NCBI RefSeq assembly: GCF_016811235.1
Contig: NZ_JAFBID010000021.1
Span: 1 to 64,000 of the forward strand
Direction of reading: 5' to 3'
Length of the DNA: 64,000 nucleotides
Source: Microvirga arabica
GTDB lineage: Bacteria > Pseudomonadota > Alphaproteobacteria > Rhizobiales > Beijerinckiaceae
A program made the translations under genes and the position numbers. The notes beneath the pieces are model-generated. The model was not told the DNA's origin. It was given only the letters and a program-made list of their open reading frames with translations, and made no database searches. Numbering within the stretch: position 1 is the first letter of the stretch; each line of letters starts with the position of its first letter. This document shows, one piece after another, positions 25,648-33,343 of the stretch.

Positions 25648-26514
25648 TCAGGCTTCCAGATGCCGGCCGGGCCAGGCGAGCCACAGCAGGCCGCCCTCGC
25701 GGCCGAGCACGAGGGAAACGACGTAGATGGCGCCGGCCGAGAGGATGATCGCCGGGCCTGCGGGCAGTTCCGCATGAAAGGAGAGCAGCAGGCCGCTGAA
25801 CCCTGAGACGATGCCGACCGCGATGGAAACGAGCATCATCATGGTGATGTCGCTGCTCCAGAATCGGGAGGCGGCGGCCGGCAGCATCATCATGCCAACA
25901 GCCAGCAGGGTTCCGAGGGCATGGAAGCCGCCCACCAGATTCATCACGACGAGCCCTAAGAAGATCAGGTGCGTGGGCGTTCCGGCCCGGCTCACCGAGC
26001 GCAGGAAGACCGGGTCCACGCATTCGAGCACAAGCGGGCGGTAGAGCACCGCCAGCGCCAGCACGGTGGCGGTCGAGATGGAGGCGAGCAGCAGGAGCGT
26101 GCTGTCGTCGAGCGCCAGAACCGTGCCGAAGAGCACATGCAAGAGATCCACATTCGAGCCGCGCAGGGACACGATGGTGACGCCGAGCGCCAGGGATAGG
26201 AGATAGAAGGCGGCCAGCGACGCGTCTTCCTTGAGCGCTGTGAAGCGCGAGACGAGGCCCGCCGCGACGGCGACGATTACGCCGGCGAACAAGCCGCCGA
26301 TAGTCATGGCCGGCAGGGAGAGACCGGCGAGCAGATAGCCGACGGCGGCGCCCGGCAGGATGGCGTGGGCCATGGCGTCGCCGGTAAGGCTCATGCGCCG
26401 CAGCATCAGGAAGACGCCGACCGGGCCACCGCCCAGGGCAATGGCGATCACGCCCACGAGGGCGCGCTGCATGAATTCGAATTCGGCGAAGGGCGCGTAG
26501 AACAGGTCGAGCAT
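25648..26514 (-). CDS. aztB: Zinc ABC transporter permease (AztB type)
   Basis: The 288-aa ABC-3 family permease has eight or nine hydrophobic segments. It has the conserved LMLRRMSLTGDAMAHAILPG near residue 37 and GTLLAVGMMMLPAAAS in the coupling region. It carries zinc across the inner membrane with AztA and AztC. The start at 26514 (MLDLFYAPF) lies 13 nt after the aztA stop; a 15-codon upstream extension would overlap aztA without need. Confidence 0.92.
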   Translation of the reverse strand: MLDLFYAPFAEFEFMQRALVGVIAIALGGGPVGVFLMLRRMSLTGDAMAHAILPGAAVGYLLAGLSLPAMTIGGLFAGVIVAVAAGLVSRFTALKEDASLAAFYLLSLALGVTIVSLRGSNVDLLHVLFGTVLALDDSTLLLLASISTATVLALAVLYRPLVLECVDPVFLRSVSRAGTPTHLIFLGLVVMNLVGGFHALGTLLAVGMMMLPAAASRFWSSDITMMMLVSIAVGIVSGFSGLLLSFHAELPAGPAIILSAGAIYVVSLVLGREGGLLWLAWPGRHLEA

Positions 26515-26527
26515 GGGGCGGACGGCC

Positions 26528-27277
26528 TTATGCGGCGCTGCGGTGGCACACATCCGCATGGGGATCGTGCGCCTCGACCATGCGCCGGGCCTTCAGCAGG
26601 TTCTCCGGGCTCAGGACCTCGCCGGTCTCGCCCCAGGCCACTGGCTCGCGGGCGATGAGCAGGGTATGCGGGAAGGTCCGCCGGACCATGTCGAGATCGT
26701 GCAGCACGGCCACGACCGTACGGGACTCGTCATGCCAGCGGCGGACAAGGTCGAGCAGGTCGGCCGTGGTCTTGGCGTCGATGGCGGTGAAGGGCTCGTC
26801 CAGCAGGATCACGGGGGCATCCTGCAGGAGGAGGCGCGCGAAGAGCGCCCGCTGCATCTGGCCGCCCGACAGGGTGGAGATGGGACGGCGCTCGAAGCCG
26901 ATCAGGCCCACGGCCGACAGCGCCTCTTCAATCCTGGTGCGGTCGCGGCGTGCGATGCCGCCGAACAGGCCGGAGCGGGTCCAGAGGCCCATGGCCACAA
27001 GGTCGTAGACTGAGAGCGGGAACGATCGGTCGATCTCGGCCGCCTGCGGCAGGTAGGCGATGCCTGAAGCAGGGCCTTTGAGACGGATATGCCCATCAAG
27101 GGGTTTGAGCGTCCCAACGATCCCCTTGAGCAGGGTGGACTTGCCGGCCCCGTTGGGCCCGACCACGGCCATGAGGCTGCCGGCCGGGATCTCCCCGTCG
27201 AGGTGATGCACGGCGGGCCTGCGGCCATAGCCGAGGGTCACTTCATCGAACCGGATGACGGTGGATGCTAAAGCCAT
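26528..27277 (-). CDS. aztA: Zinc ABC transporter ATP-binding protein (AztA type)
   Basis: The 249-aa subunit has Walker A GPNGAGKS, signature LSGGQMQR, Walker B VILLDEPFTAID and the switch His in VLHDLDM. The end contains HDPHADVCHRSAA, with extra His and Cys. It is the second gene of the operon, starting 3 nt after the stop of the 55-aa His-rich peptide gene. It powers zinc uptake through AztB. Confidence 0.92.
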   Translation of the reverse strand: MALASTVIRFDEVTLGYGRRPAVHHLDGEIPAGSLMAVVGPNGAGKSTLLKGIVGTLKPLDGHIRLKGPASGIAYLPQAAEIDRSFPLSVYDLVAMGLWTRSGLFGGIARRDRTRIEEALSAVGLIGFERRPISTLSGGQMQRALFARLLLQDAPVILLDEPFTAIDAKTTADLLDLVRRWHDESRTVVAVLHDLDMVRRTFPHTLLIAREPVAWGETGEVLSPENLLKARRMVEAHDPHADVCHRSAA

Positions 27278-27280
27278 GCG

Positions 27281-27448
27281 TTACCCCATCACGCCGAGAA
27301 CCATCAGCCATAACCCCGCCAGCACGACGGCCGTTCCGGCCAGGCGCTGCCCGACCGAGAGGCGCAGGAGCGAGAAGGTCGGAGCAGAAGCAACCGCCCG
27401 ATGCGCGTGGGCATGCATGTGGCTGTGATGGTGATGGCCATGTGACAT
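27281..27448 (-). CDS. 55-residue His-rich single-pass membrane peptide, first gene of the zinc operon
   Basis: This short frame encodes a start MSHGHHHHSHMHAHAHR with nine histidines in the first 16 residues. A linker with basic residues follows, then one C-terminal membrane helix (AGTAVVLAGLWLMVLGVMG). AGGAGG sits five nt before the ATG, an excellent ribosome binding site. The stop is only 3 nt from the aztA start, so coupling is likely. A zinc-binding or zinc-sensing role at the membrane is inferred from composition and operon position. I do not recognise a named family. Confidence 0.8.
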   Translation of the reverse strand: MSHGHHHHSHMHAHAHRAVASAPTFSLLRLSVGQRLAGTAVVLAGLWLMVLGVMG

Positions 27449-27488
27449 GGCCTCCTACATAAACCCATCCTGCGCCGATTTCCAGGGC

Positions 27489-27506
27489 CGTATAGTATTT
27501 TATACG
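27489..27506 (-). promoter_or_regulatory. Palindrome upstream of the zinc operon; operator candidate
   Basis: CGTATA (27489-27494) and TATACG (27501-27506) form a perfect inverted repeat with a 6-nt spacer, about 41 nt upstream of the first ATG of the His-rich peptide-azt operon. Zinc uptake operons of this order are usually repressed by Zur at AT-rich palindromes. The match to known Zur boxes is only partial, so the regulator is not established. Confidence 0.45.
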
Positions 27507-27540
27507 CCCCCTTCAACAATATGGTTTTGAAGGGTTAATA

Positions 27541-29130
27541 TCAGAACGCGGGATGGTACTGATAGAGCCAGGTCTCGCTCAGGACCTCGTTCTCGTTGCG
27601 CAGGTAGCAGCGCATCTCCACCGGCTCGGTTCCGGTCACGGTGAGGTCGAACTGGGTGCGCCAGTGGCCAGGCACGTTGTTGGGCACGGCCTCGGTGAGA
27701 ATGTTCGAGAACTCGCCCCGGGAGGCGGTGAGCACCGGTCGGGGAATCACCCCGCTCGGCAGCCGGGTCAGGGGCTGGCCGATGAATTCCACCATGAACT
27801 TGCGCACGCCTTTCGGCCGGTTGGTGCCGGCCTGCCCACCATTGCCGAAGCGGGTGGCGACCACCCGGGCGAGCGGAGTCGGATAGGGCTCCTCCGCCGA
27901 CCAGTGCATGCGGTAGCGCAGCTCGAGGGCCTGACCGGCCCGGACCGGCTCCGCCGGCACCCACATGGCCACGATATTGTCATGGATCTCGTCGTCGGTG
28001 GGAATCTCCACGAGTTGGATGGAGCCCCGGCCCCAGCCGCCCTGCGGCTCGATCCAGAGGGAGGGGCGGCGGTCGTAATAGACGCCGTCCAGGTAATGGT
28101 CGAAGTTGCGGTCGCGCTGGAGCAGGCCGAAGCCCTTCGGGTTCTCGTCGGCAAAGGCCGACGTGATGATGCGCGGCGGGTTGTTGAGGGGGCGCCAGAT
28201 GCGCTCGCCGGTGCCGGTCCATAGGGCCAGACCGTCCGAGTCGTGGATCTCCGGCCGCCAATCGACTGCGGTGGTCTTGGCCTTCTCCGAATACCAGTAC
28301 ATGGAGGTCAGGGGAGCGAGGCCTAACCGGCTCACGTCCTGGCGCATATAGACCGCGCTGTCGATGTCCATGATGATGGCGGAGGCCCGCTGCATAACGA
28401 AGCGGTAGGCGCTGGCCACGCTCGGCCCGTCGAGGAGCGCATGGACCGTGACCGTGTTCGAGCCCGGCTGCGGCGTCTCGAAATACACATGGGTGAAGTC
28501 GGGGAACTCCTCGTTCTTGCCGAACACGGCCACGTCCACGGCAAGACCGCGGGCGGAGAGGCCATACTGGTAGAGTTCACCGATGGCGCGGAAGTAGGAG
28601 GCGCCGAGGAAGGCCACCCAGTCGTTCTTCCGCCAGTCGAGCTTTCCGGTGCGGGCCTCCTGGAAGCGGAAGCCGGCAAAGCCGGAATTGTCGGGGAGCT
28701 TCCGGGCCGGCGAATCCGCCGGCATGTCGAAATAGCTGTTGTCGTAGATGATCTCGCGCGCCTGCCCGCCCTCGACCACGTGCATGCGCACCGGCTTCTG
28801 GAAGAAGCGGCCCATGTGGAAGAAGGTGACCGGGAACTCGCTGGGGCCGTTGGCCCAGAGGGCGAGGTCGGTCTTGAACCGGATCTTGCCGTGGGCGTCG
28901 TAGTCGATCTGGTAGAGCACCTCGGGCGAGGGGCTCGGCGGCGCCACGTAGGGGGAGCGCGCCATCTCCTGGGCCCGCTTCTTCAATTCCTCGAACGAGA
29001 ATGGCGAAGAGGCTCCCATCTTCAGGCCCTGCTGCGCCAGGGCGGGGGCGGAAAAGCCCTGAGCGGCCAGGGCGGCCGTGGCGGTTGCGGTCTGGAGGAA
29101 CTGGCGGCGATTGATCATGGATGAGCGCAT
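27541..29130 (-). CDS. opgG: Periplasmic glucan biosynthesis protein, MdoG/OpgG-OpgD family (paralogue 2)
   Basis: The 529-aa protein carries a twin-arginine-like signal (INRRQFLQTATATAALAAQG, cleavage ALA-Q) and the OpgG fold. Visible segments include FGLLQRDRNFDHYLDG, WIEPQGGWGRGSIQLVEIPT and NIVAMWVPAEP. It is clearly homologous over its length to the product of 13941-15506. The start is the ATG at 29130 or at 29118, and neither has a strong Shine-Dalgarno. It is divergent from the second TAXI-TRAP system. A weak stem (CCCTTCAA/TTGAAGGG, 27509-27534) follows its stop. Confidence 0.92.
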   Translation of the reverse strand: MRSSMINRRQFLQTATATAALAAQGFSAPALAQQGLKMGASSPFSFEELKKRAQEMARSPYVAPPSPSPEVLYQIDYDAHGKIRFKTDLALWANGPSEFPVTFFHMGRFFQKPVRMHVVEGGQAREIIYDNSYFDMPADSPARKLPDNSGFAGFRFQEARTGKLDWRKNDWVAFLGASYFRAIGELYQYGLSARGLAVDVAVFGKNEEFPDFTHVYFETPQPGSNTVTVHALLDGPSVASAYRFVMQRASAIIMDIDSAVYMRQDVSRLGLAPLTSMYWYSEKAKTTAVDWRPEIHDSDGLALWTGTGERIWRPLNNPPRIITSAFADENPKGFGLLQRDRNFDHYLDGVYYDRRPSLWIEPQGGWGRGSIQLVEIPTDDEIHDNIVAMWVPAEPVRAGQALELRYRMHWSAEEPYPTPLARVVATRFGNGGQAGTNRPKGVRKFMVEFIGQPLTRLPSGVIPRPVLTASRGEFSNILTEAVPNNVPGHWRTQFDLTVTGTEPVEMRCYLRNENEVLSETWLYQYHPAF

Positions 29131-29272
29131 GTATCTGTGGAGGGACGCACCCCTACCGACCAAGGTGGCAGGATTAAGTCTCTCTTAGCCTCTTGAGAAA
29201 TCTTCGTCAGCGGTCAAAGTACCCCCACACACAGGCGTGGTGAATGCCGTGCCGTAAATTAGGGAGTACGCT

Positions 29273-30241
29273 ATGCATCGAACAATCATGCGCCGCCTCA
29301 TCGGGGCTGCGGCCGCCGTTGCGTTGGCCGGAGCCAGCATCCCGGCCCAGGCCCAGGACTTCATCAATGTCCTGACCGGCGGCACCTCTGGCGTGTACTA
29401 TCCGCTGGGCGTTGCGCTTTCCAAGGTCTTCACGGACAAGGTGCAGGGCTCCCGTCCCTCGGTTCAGGCCACGAAGGCCTCTGTCGAGAACCTCACACTC
29501 CTGCAGCAGGGCAAGGGCGAAATCGGCTTCACCCTCGGCGACAGCCTGGCCATGGGCTGGGCCGGCGACGAGGAGGCGGGCTTCCGCTCCAAGCTCGACA
29601 AGCTGCGCGGCATCACGGCGATCTACCCGAACTACATCCAGATCGTGGCCACGCAGGAATCCGGCATCAAGTCGCTCGCTGATCTCAAGGGCAAGCGCCT
29701 CTCCGTCGGTGCGCCGAAATCCGGCACCGAGCTCAACGCCCGGGCGATCCTCCAGGGCGCGGGCCTGTCCTACAAGGATCTCGGCAAGGTCGAGTACCTG
29801 CCCTTCGGCGAGTCCGTCGAGCTCATGAAGAACCGCCAGCTCGATGCCACGCTGCAATCGGCCGGCCTCGGCGTATCCTCGATCCGCGATCTGGCCACCT
29901 CGGTGCCGATCGTCGTGGTGGAAATCCCCGCCGCCGTCGTGGAGAAGGTCGGCACGCCCTACATCAAGGCCACAATCCCGGCGAACACCTATGGCGGCCA
30001 GACGGCTCCCGTAGAGACGGCCGCCGTGGTGAACTATCTCGTCACCCATTCCGGCGTGAAGGACGAGACCGTCTACCAGATGACCAAGGCGCTCTATGAG
30101 AGCCTGCCGGATCTGTCGGCTGCCCACGCGGCTGCCAAGGACATCAAGCTGGAAAGCGCTCTTTCCGGCATGCCGATCCCTGTGCATCCGGGCGCGCAGC
30201 GCTACTTCGACGAGAAGGGCGTGAAGAAGCAGGGCTCGTAA
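29273..30241 (+). CDS. TAXI-family TRAP transporter solute-binding protein (system 2)
   Basis: The 322-aa periplasmic receptor has a Sec signal (LIGAAAAVALAGASIPAQAQ) and the TAXI signature LTGGTSGVYYPLG. It also has DLKGKRLSVGAPKSGTELNA, and a tail IPVHPGAQRYFDEKG like that of system 1. GGGAG six nt upstream supports the ATG at 29273. It is followed by an intrinsic terminator and then by the fused permease. Sequence differs enough from system 1 that a different ligand is likely, but none can be named. Confidence 0.93.
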   Translation: MHRTIMRRLIGAAAAVALAGASIPAQAQDFINVLTGGTSGVYYPLGVALSKVFTDKVQGSRPSVQATKASVENLTLLQQGKGEIGFTLGDSLAMGWAGDEEAGFRSKLDKLRGITAIYPNYIQIVATQESGIKSLADLKGKRLSVGAPKSGTELNARAILQGAGLSYKDLGKVEYLPFGESVELMKNRQLDATLQSAGLGVSSIRDLATSVPIVVVEIPAAVVEKVGTPYIKATIPANTYGGQTAPVETAAVVNYLVTHSGVKDETVYQMTKALYESLPDLSAAHAAAKDIKLESALSGMPIPVHPGAQRYFDEKGVKKQGS

Positions 30242-30262
30242 CCTGCGCCTTCATTGACAATC

Positions 30263-30294
30263 AAGCCGGGGCAGGTGAACTGCTCCGGCTTTTT
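30263..30294 (+). terminator. Intrinsic terminator between TAXI binding protein and permease, system 2
   Basis: AAGCCGGGGCAG (30263-30274) pairs with CTGCTCCGGCTT (30280-30291), 12 bp with one G-U pair, across a GTGAA loop, followed by TTTTT (30290-30294). It lies 21 nt after the binding-protein stop, so most transcripts should end here and a minority read into the permease. Confidence 0.85.
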
Positions 30295-30332
30295 CGTGAC
30301 AAGAAGAACGCTCATCAAGGAGACAGCGCGCC

Positions 30333-32636
30333 ATGAGTCAGGGTGTGAACGCATCTGAGGTCGCAACGCTGGAGGCGCCGTCCACGCCAGTTGCGAACCC
30401 CGAGCACGGCCTCCCGGAGAACTTCGGCGCAGGGCTCCTCGGCAAGCTCCTATTCTGGATCGCGGTCGCTTTCTCCACTTTCCAGATCGTCACGTCTTTT
30501 GGCGTCCCCCTCGACAGGCCGCTCTTCGCCAACATCACCCTGATCTATCTCATCGGCGCCGCCTTCGTGGCCTGGGCCGGCTGGCTCGTCTTCCTCCGCA
30601 TGAAGGGACGGGACGTCATCAGTGGGGTGCTGGCTCTGGTGGCGCTTGCCGTCGCTTATGGCATCATCCTCAAGTTTCCCGGCGGCCTGCCGAGCCAGGT
30701 GGTCCGCGCCATCCATGTGGGCTTCCTGAGCCTCGTCGCGGGCGCCATGCTGGCGAACCACAAGGCCCGCAGCCCCGTGACCTTGGCTCTCGGCTGGATC
30801 GTCGGCCTCGCGGGCTTCGCCATCGGCCTCTATCATTGGGCTCTCTACGAGGAACTCGTTATCCGCTCCGGCGAACTCACGCAGGCCGACCTCGTGGCGG
30901 GCATCGCTGCCATTGCAATCCTGTTCTATCTGGTCTGGCGCGTCATGGGGCCGGCGCTCCCCATCGTGGCCGGCATCTTTCTCGCCTATTGTCTGTTCGG
31001 TAATTACCTGCCCGCCCCGTTCGATCATCGCGGTTATTCCCTGGAGCAGGTGATCGAGCACATGTCCTTCGGCACGGAGGGGCTCTACGCCACGCCGACC
31101 CTGGTCTCCGCCACCTACATCTTCCTGTTCATCCTGTTCGGCGCTTTCCTGGAACGCGCCGGCATGATCCAGCTCTTCACCGATGTGGCCATGGGCCTGT
31201 TCGGCAGCGCCAAGGGCGGCCCGGCCAAGGTCGCGGTCTTCTCCTCGGCGCTCATGGGGACCATCTCGGGTTCCGGCGTTGCCAACGTGGTCTCCACGGG
31301 GCAGTTCACCATTCCGCTCATGAAGCGCTTCGGCTATCGGCCCGAATTCGCGGGCGGCGTCGAGGCCACCGCGTCCATGGGCGGGCAGATCATGCCGCCG
31401 GTCATGGGTGCCGTGGCCTTCATCATGGCCGAGACCATCGACGTTCCGTATGTTGAAATCGTCAAGGCGGCGATCATTCCGGCCATTCTCTATTATGCGT
31501 CCGCCTTCCTCGCCGTGCACCTGGAGGCCGGCAAGTCAGGCCTGAGAGGGCTTGCCAAATCCGAGTTGCCCAGCGCCGCGCGGGCGCTGAAGGAAAAATG
31601 GCACCTCATCCTTCCGCTGGCCGTTCTGGTCTATCTGCTGTTCTCAGGCTATACGCCGCTGTTCGCCGGCTCCATAGGCCTGGCGCTTACGGTGGTGCTC
31701 ATCCTCGCCGGATCCTTCGCCCTCGGCATCCTCAACCAGACGGTGCGGATCCTGTTCTGGGTCGGCCTTGGCCTGATCGCCGGTGCGTTTCTATGGGTCG
31801 GCGTCACCCTTGTGCTCGCTCTCGTCGCGATCCTCATCGTCATGAGCCTGTTCGTCCGCGGCGGGCCCGAGACGCTGGAGGCCTGCCGCGACGCCCTGGC
31901 GGATGGCGCGCGCCAAGCCCTTCCCGTCGGTCTCGCCTGCGCGGTCGTCGGCATCGTGATCGGCACGATGACCCTCACCGGCATCGGCACGATCTTCGGC
32001 AACTGGGTTGTGTCCATCGGCGAGGAATCGCTGATCGCATCTCTGGTTCTGACCATGTTCGTCAGCCTGATCCTCGGCATGGGCATCCCGACGATCCCGA
32101 ACTACATCATCACCTCGTCGCTGGCCGCGCCGGCGCTGCTGACGCTCGATGTGCCGCTCATCGTCTCGCACATGTTCGTCTTCTATTTCGGCATCATGGC
32201 GGACCTGACGCCGCCCGTGGCGCTGGCGGCCTTCGCGGCGGCTCCGATTGCGAAGGCCTCCGGCTTCCGGATCGGCTTCGCTGCGCTGCGCATCGCGCTT
32301 CCCGGTTTCGTGATCCCCTACATGGCGGTCTACGATCCGGCGCTCATGATGCAGGCCGTGGGCCCGTATGCCGACGGGGGGCCGGCCTTCTGGCTCAAGG
32401 TGGCCTACATGGTGGTGAAGGCCGGCCTCGCCGTGGTTCTGTGGGGCGCCGCGTCCGTCGGGCATCTGCAGGGCAAAATGCCCTGGTGGGAGAGGATCAT
32501 CGCCGTCGCCGCGGCTGCGAGCCTCGTGCTGGCGCTGCCTATCACCGATGAAATCGGCTTCGGCCTCGCGATCCTCGTCCTCGGCGTTCACTTCTGGCGG
32601 ACCCGCCGGGTCGCGGTGGCTGCCGCCAGCCGATGA
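30333..32636 (+). CDS. TAXI-TRAP fused permease, system 2
   Basis: The 767-aa protein fuses DctQ-like and DctM-like parts. Motifs include GSAKGGPAKVAVFSSALMGT, ISGSGVANVVSTGQFTIPLM, MGGQIMPPVMGAVAF and ADLTPPVALAAFAAA. AAGGAGA lies 12 nt before the ATG. Its stop overlaps the ATG of the DUF1850 gene (ATGA), so the two are translationally coupled. Together with the receptor at 29273-30241 it forms a complete ion-driven importer. Confidence 0.94.
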   Translation: MSQGVNASEVATLEAPSTPVANPEHGLPENFGAGLLGKLLFWIAVAFSTFQIVTSFGVPLDRPLFANITLIYLIGAAFVAWAGWLVFLRMKGRDVISGVLALVALAVAYGIILKFPGGLPSQVVRAIHVGFLSLVAGAMLANHKARSPVTLALGWIVGLAGFAIGLYHWALYEELVIRSGELTQADLVAGIAAIAILFYLVWRVMGPALPIVAGIFLAYCLFGNYLPAPFDHRGYSLEQVIEHMSFGTEGLYATPTLVSATYIFLFILFGAFLERAGMIQLFTDVAMGLFGSAKGGPAKVAVFSSALMGTISGSGVANVVSTGQFTIPLMKRFGYRPEFAGGVEATASMGGQIMPPVMGAVAFIMAETIDVPYVEIVKAAIIPAILYYASAFLAVHLEAGKSGLRGLAKSELPSAARALKEKWHLILPLAVLVYLLFSGYTPLFAGSIGLALTVVLILAGSFALGILNQTVRILFWVGLGLIAGAFLWVGVTLVLALVAILIVMSLFVRGGPETLEACRDALADGARQALPVGLACAVVGIVIGTMTLTGIGTIFGNWVVSIGEESLIASLVLTMFVSLILGMGIPTIPNYIITSSLAAPALLTLDVPLIVSHMFVFYFGIMADLTPPVALAAFAAAPIAKASGFRIGFAALRIALPGFVIPYMAVYDPALMMQAVGPYADGGPAFWLKVAYMVVKAGLAVVLWGAASVGHLQGKMPWWERIIAVAAAASLVLALPITDEIGFGLAILVLGVHFWRTRRVAVAAASR

Positions 32637-33001
32637 TCTGCCTGCTGGCAGGCTCCACCATCGCGCCCCTCATGGCGGGCGCGATCACCCTGGCCTGGAC
32701 GCATTCGGTCGAGAAGATCGCGTGGGAGGAGGACTGGCGCAGCACTCCGGCGGGGCTGGAACTGGTGGAGGCGCGGGTGCGCGGTTCCGGCGCCGGGATG
32801 GAGCCGCCGCCGGAGGCCAAGCTCGTCGGTGGAGTGTGGTCGTGGAAGCCGAACCTGCCGCCTCAGGCTCAGGTGGTCATGCGCCGCTCGGGCGCAACGG
32901 CGGACTGGCGGATCTGCATGGCGGGCCAATGCCGGCCGATGGAGTCCTATGTGCCGCCCGAAGCCGACCCGGTCGTGATGAAGCTTTGTGAAGTGCCTTA
33001 G
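32633..33001 (+). CDS. DUF1850 domain protein of TAXI-TRAP system 2
   Basis: The 122-aa protein begins with a hydrophobic export or anchor segment (ICLLAGSTIAPLMAGAI). It then has the DUF1850 signature LAWTHSVEKIAWEEDW, followed by ARVRGSGAGMEPPPEA. Genes of this family regularly accompany TAXI-TRAP permeases; an accessory role in transport is assumed but unproven. It starts inside the permease stop codon and its TAG stop shares bases with the stop of the convergent gene at 32998. Confidence 0.88.
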   Translation: MICLLAGSTIAPLMAGAITLAWTHSVEKIAWEEDWRSTPAGLELVEARVRGSGAGMEPPPEAKLVGGVWSWKPNLPPQAQVVMRRSGATADWRICMAGQCRPMESYVPPEADPVVMKLCEVP

Positions 33002-33240
33002 GCGCGCCCGGTGAGCGGCTCGACCGCCATGCAGCGGCGCCAGAGGTTCGTGAGGAAATACAGGGCGAGGAGGCTGAACAGGCCCATCAGGGCATAACCC
33101 ACGTAGTCGCCAAGCTCGAACAGGCCCGCAATGGCCCAGCCGGCGGCGATCGCGACGCCGAAAACTTCCGCACCCACCAGGATCATGATGCTGATCACGG
33201 TGATCACGTTGCGCCAGTTGGTGCTTTTCGCCTGAGCCAC
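32998..33240 (-). CDS. Small two-helix membrane protein
   Basis: The 80-aa product has a short polar start (MAQAKSTNWR) and two membrane helices (VITVISIMILVGAEVFGVAI and YALMGLFSLLALYFLTNLW) joined by GLFELGDYVG, ending in a basic tail. Such proteins are conserved in Rhizobiales but have no known role. It is convergent with DUF1850, sharing stop-codon bases. Confidence 0.75.
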   Translation of the reverse strand: MAQAKSTNWRNVITVISIMILVGAEVFGVAIAAGWAIAGLFELGDYVGYALMGLFSLLALYFLTNLWRRCMAVEPLTGRA

Positions 33241-33343
33241 TGTTGCTTCACTCCAATTCTTGCGGATGGGACTACCCTAAACGCCCCCTCGGGTGCAAGC
33301 TTTGCCCGAATCTCATTCTGTCGCGCCCTACATTCAAGAGCCC

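Noticed and set aside
24698-26023. An extended 441-codon frame for the zinc-binding protein
   Set aside because: The part beyond 25627 overlaps the permease gene out of frame and is Arg/Pro-rich; the signal peptide begins at the ATG at 25627.
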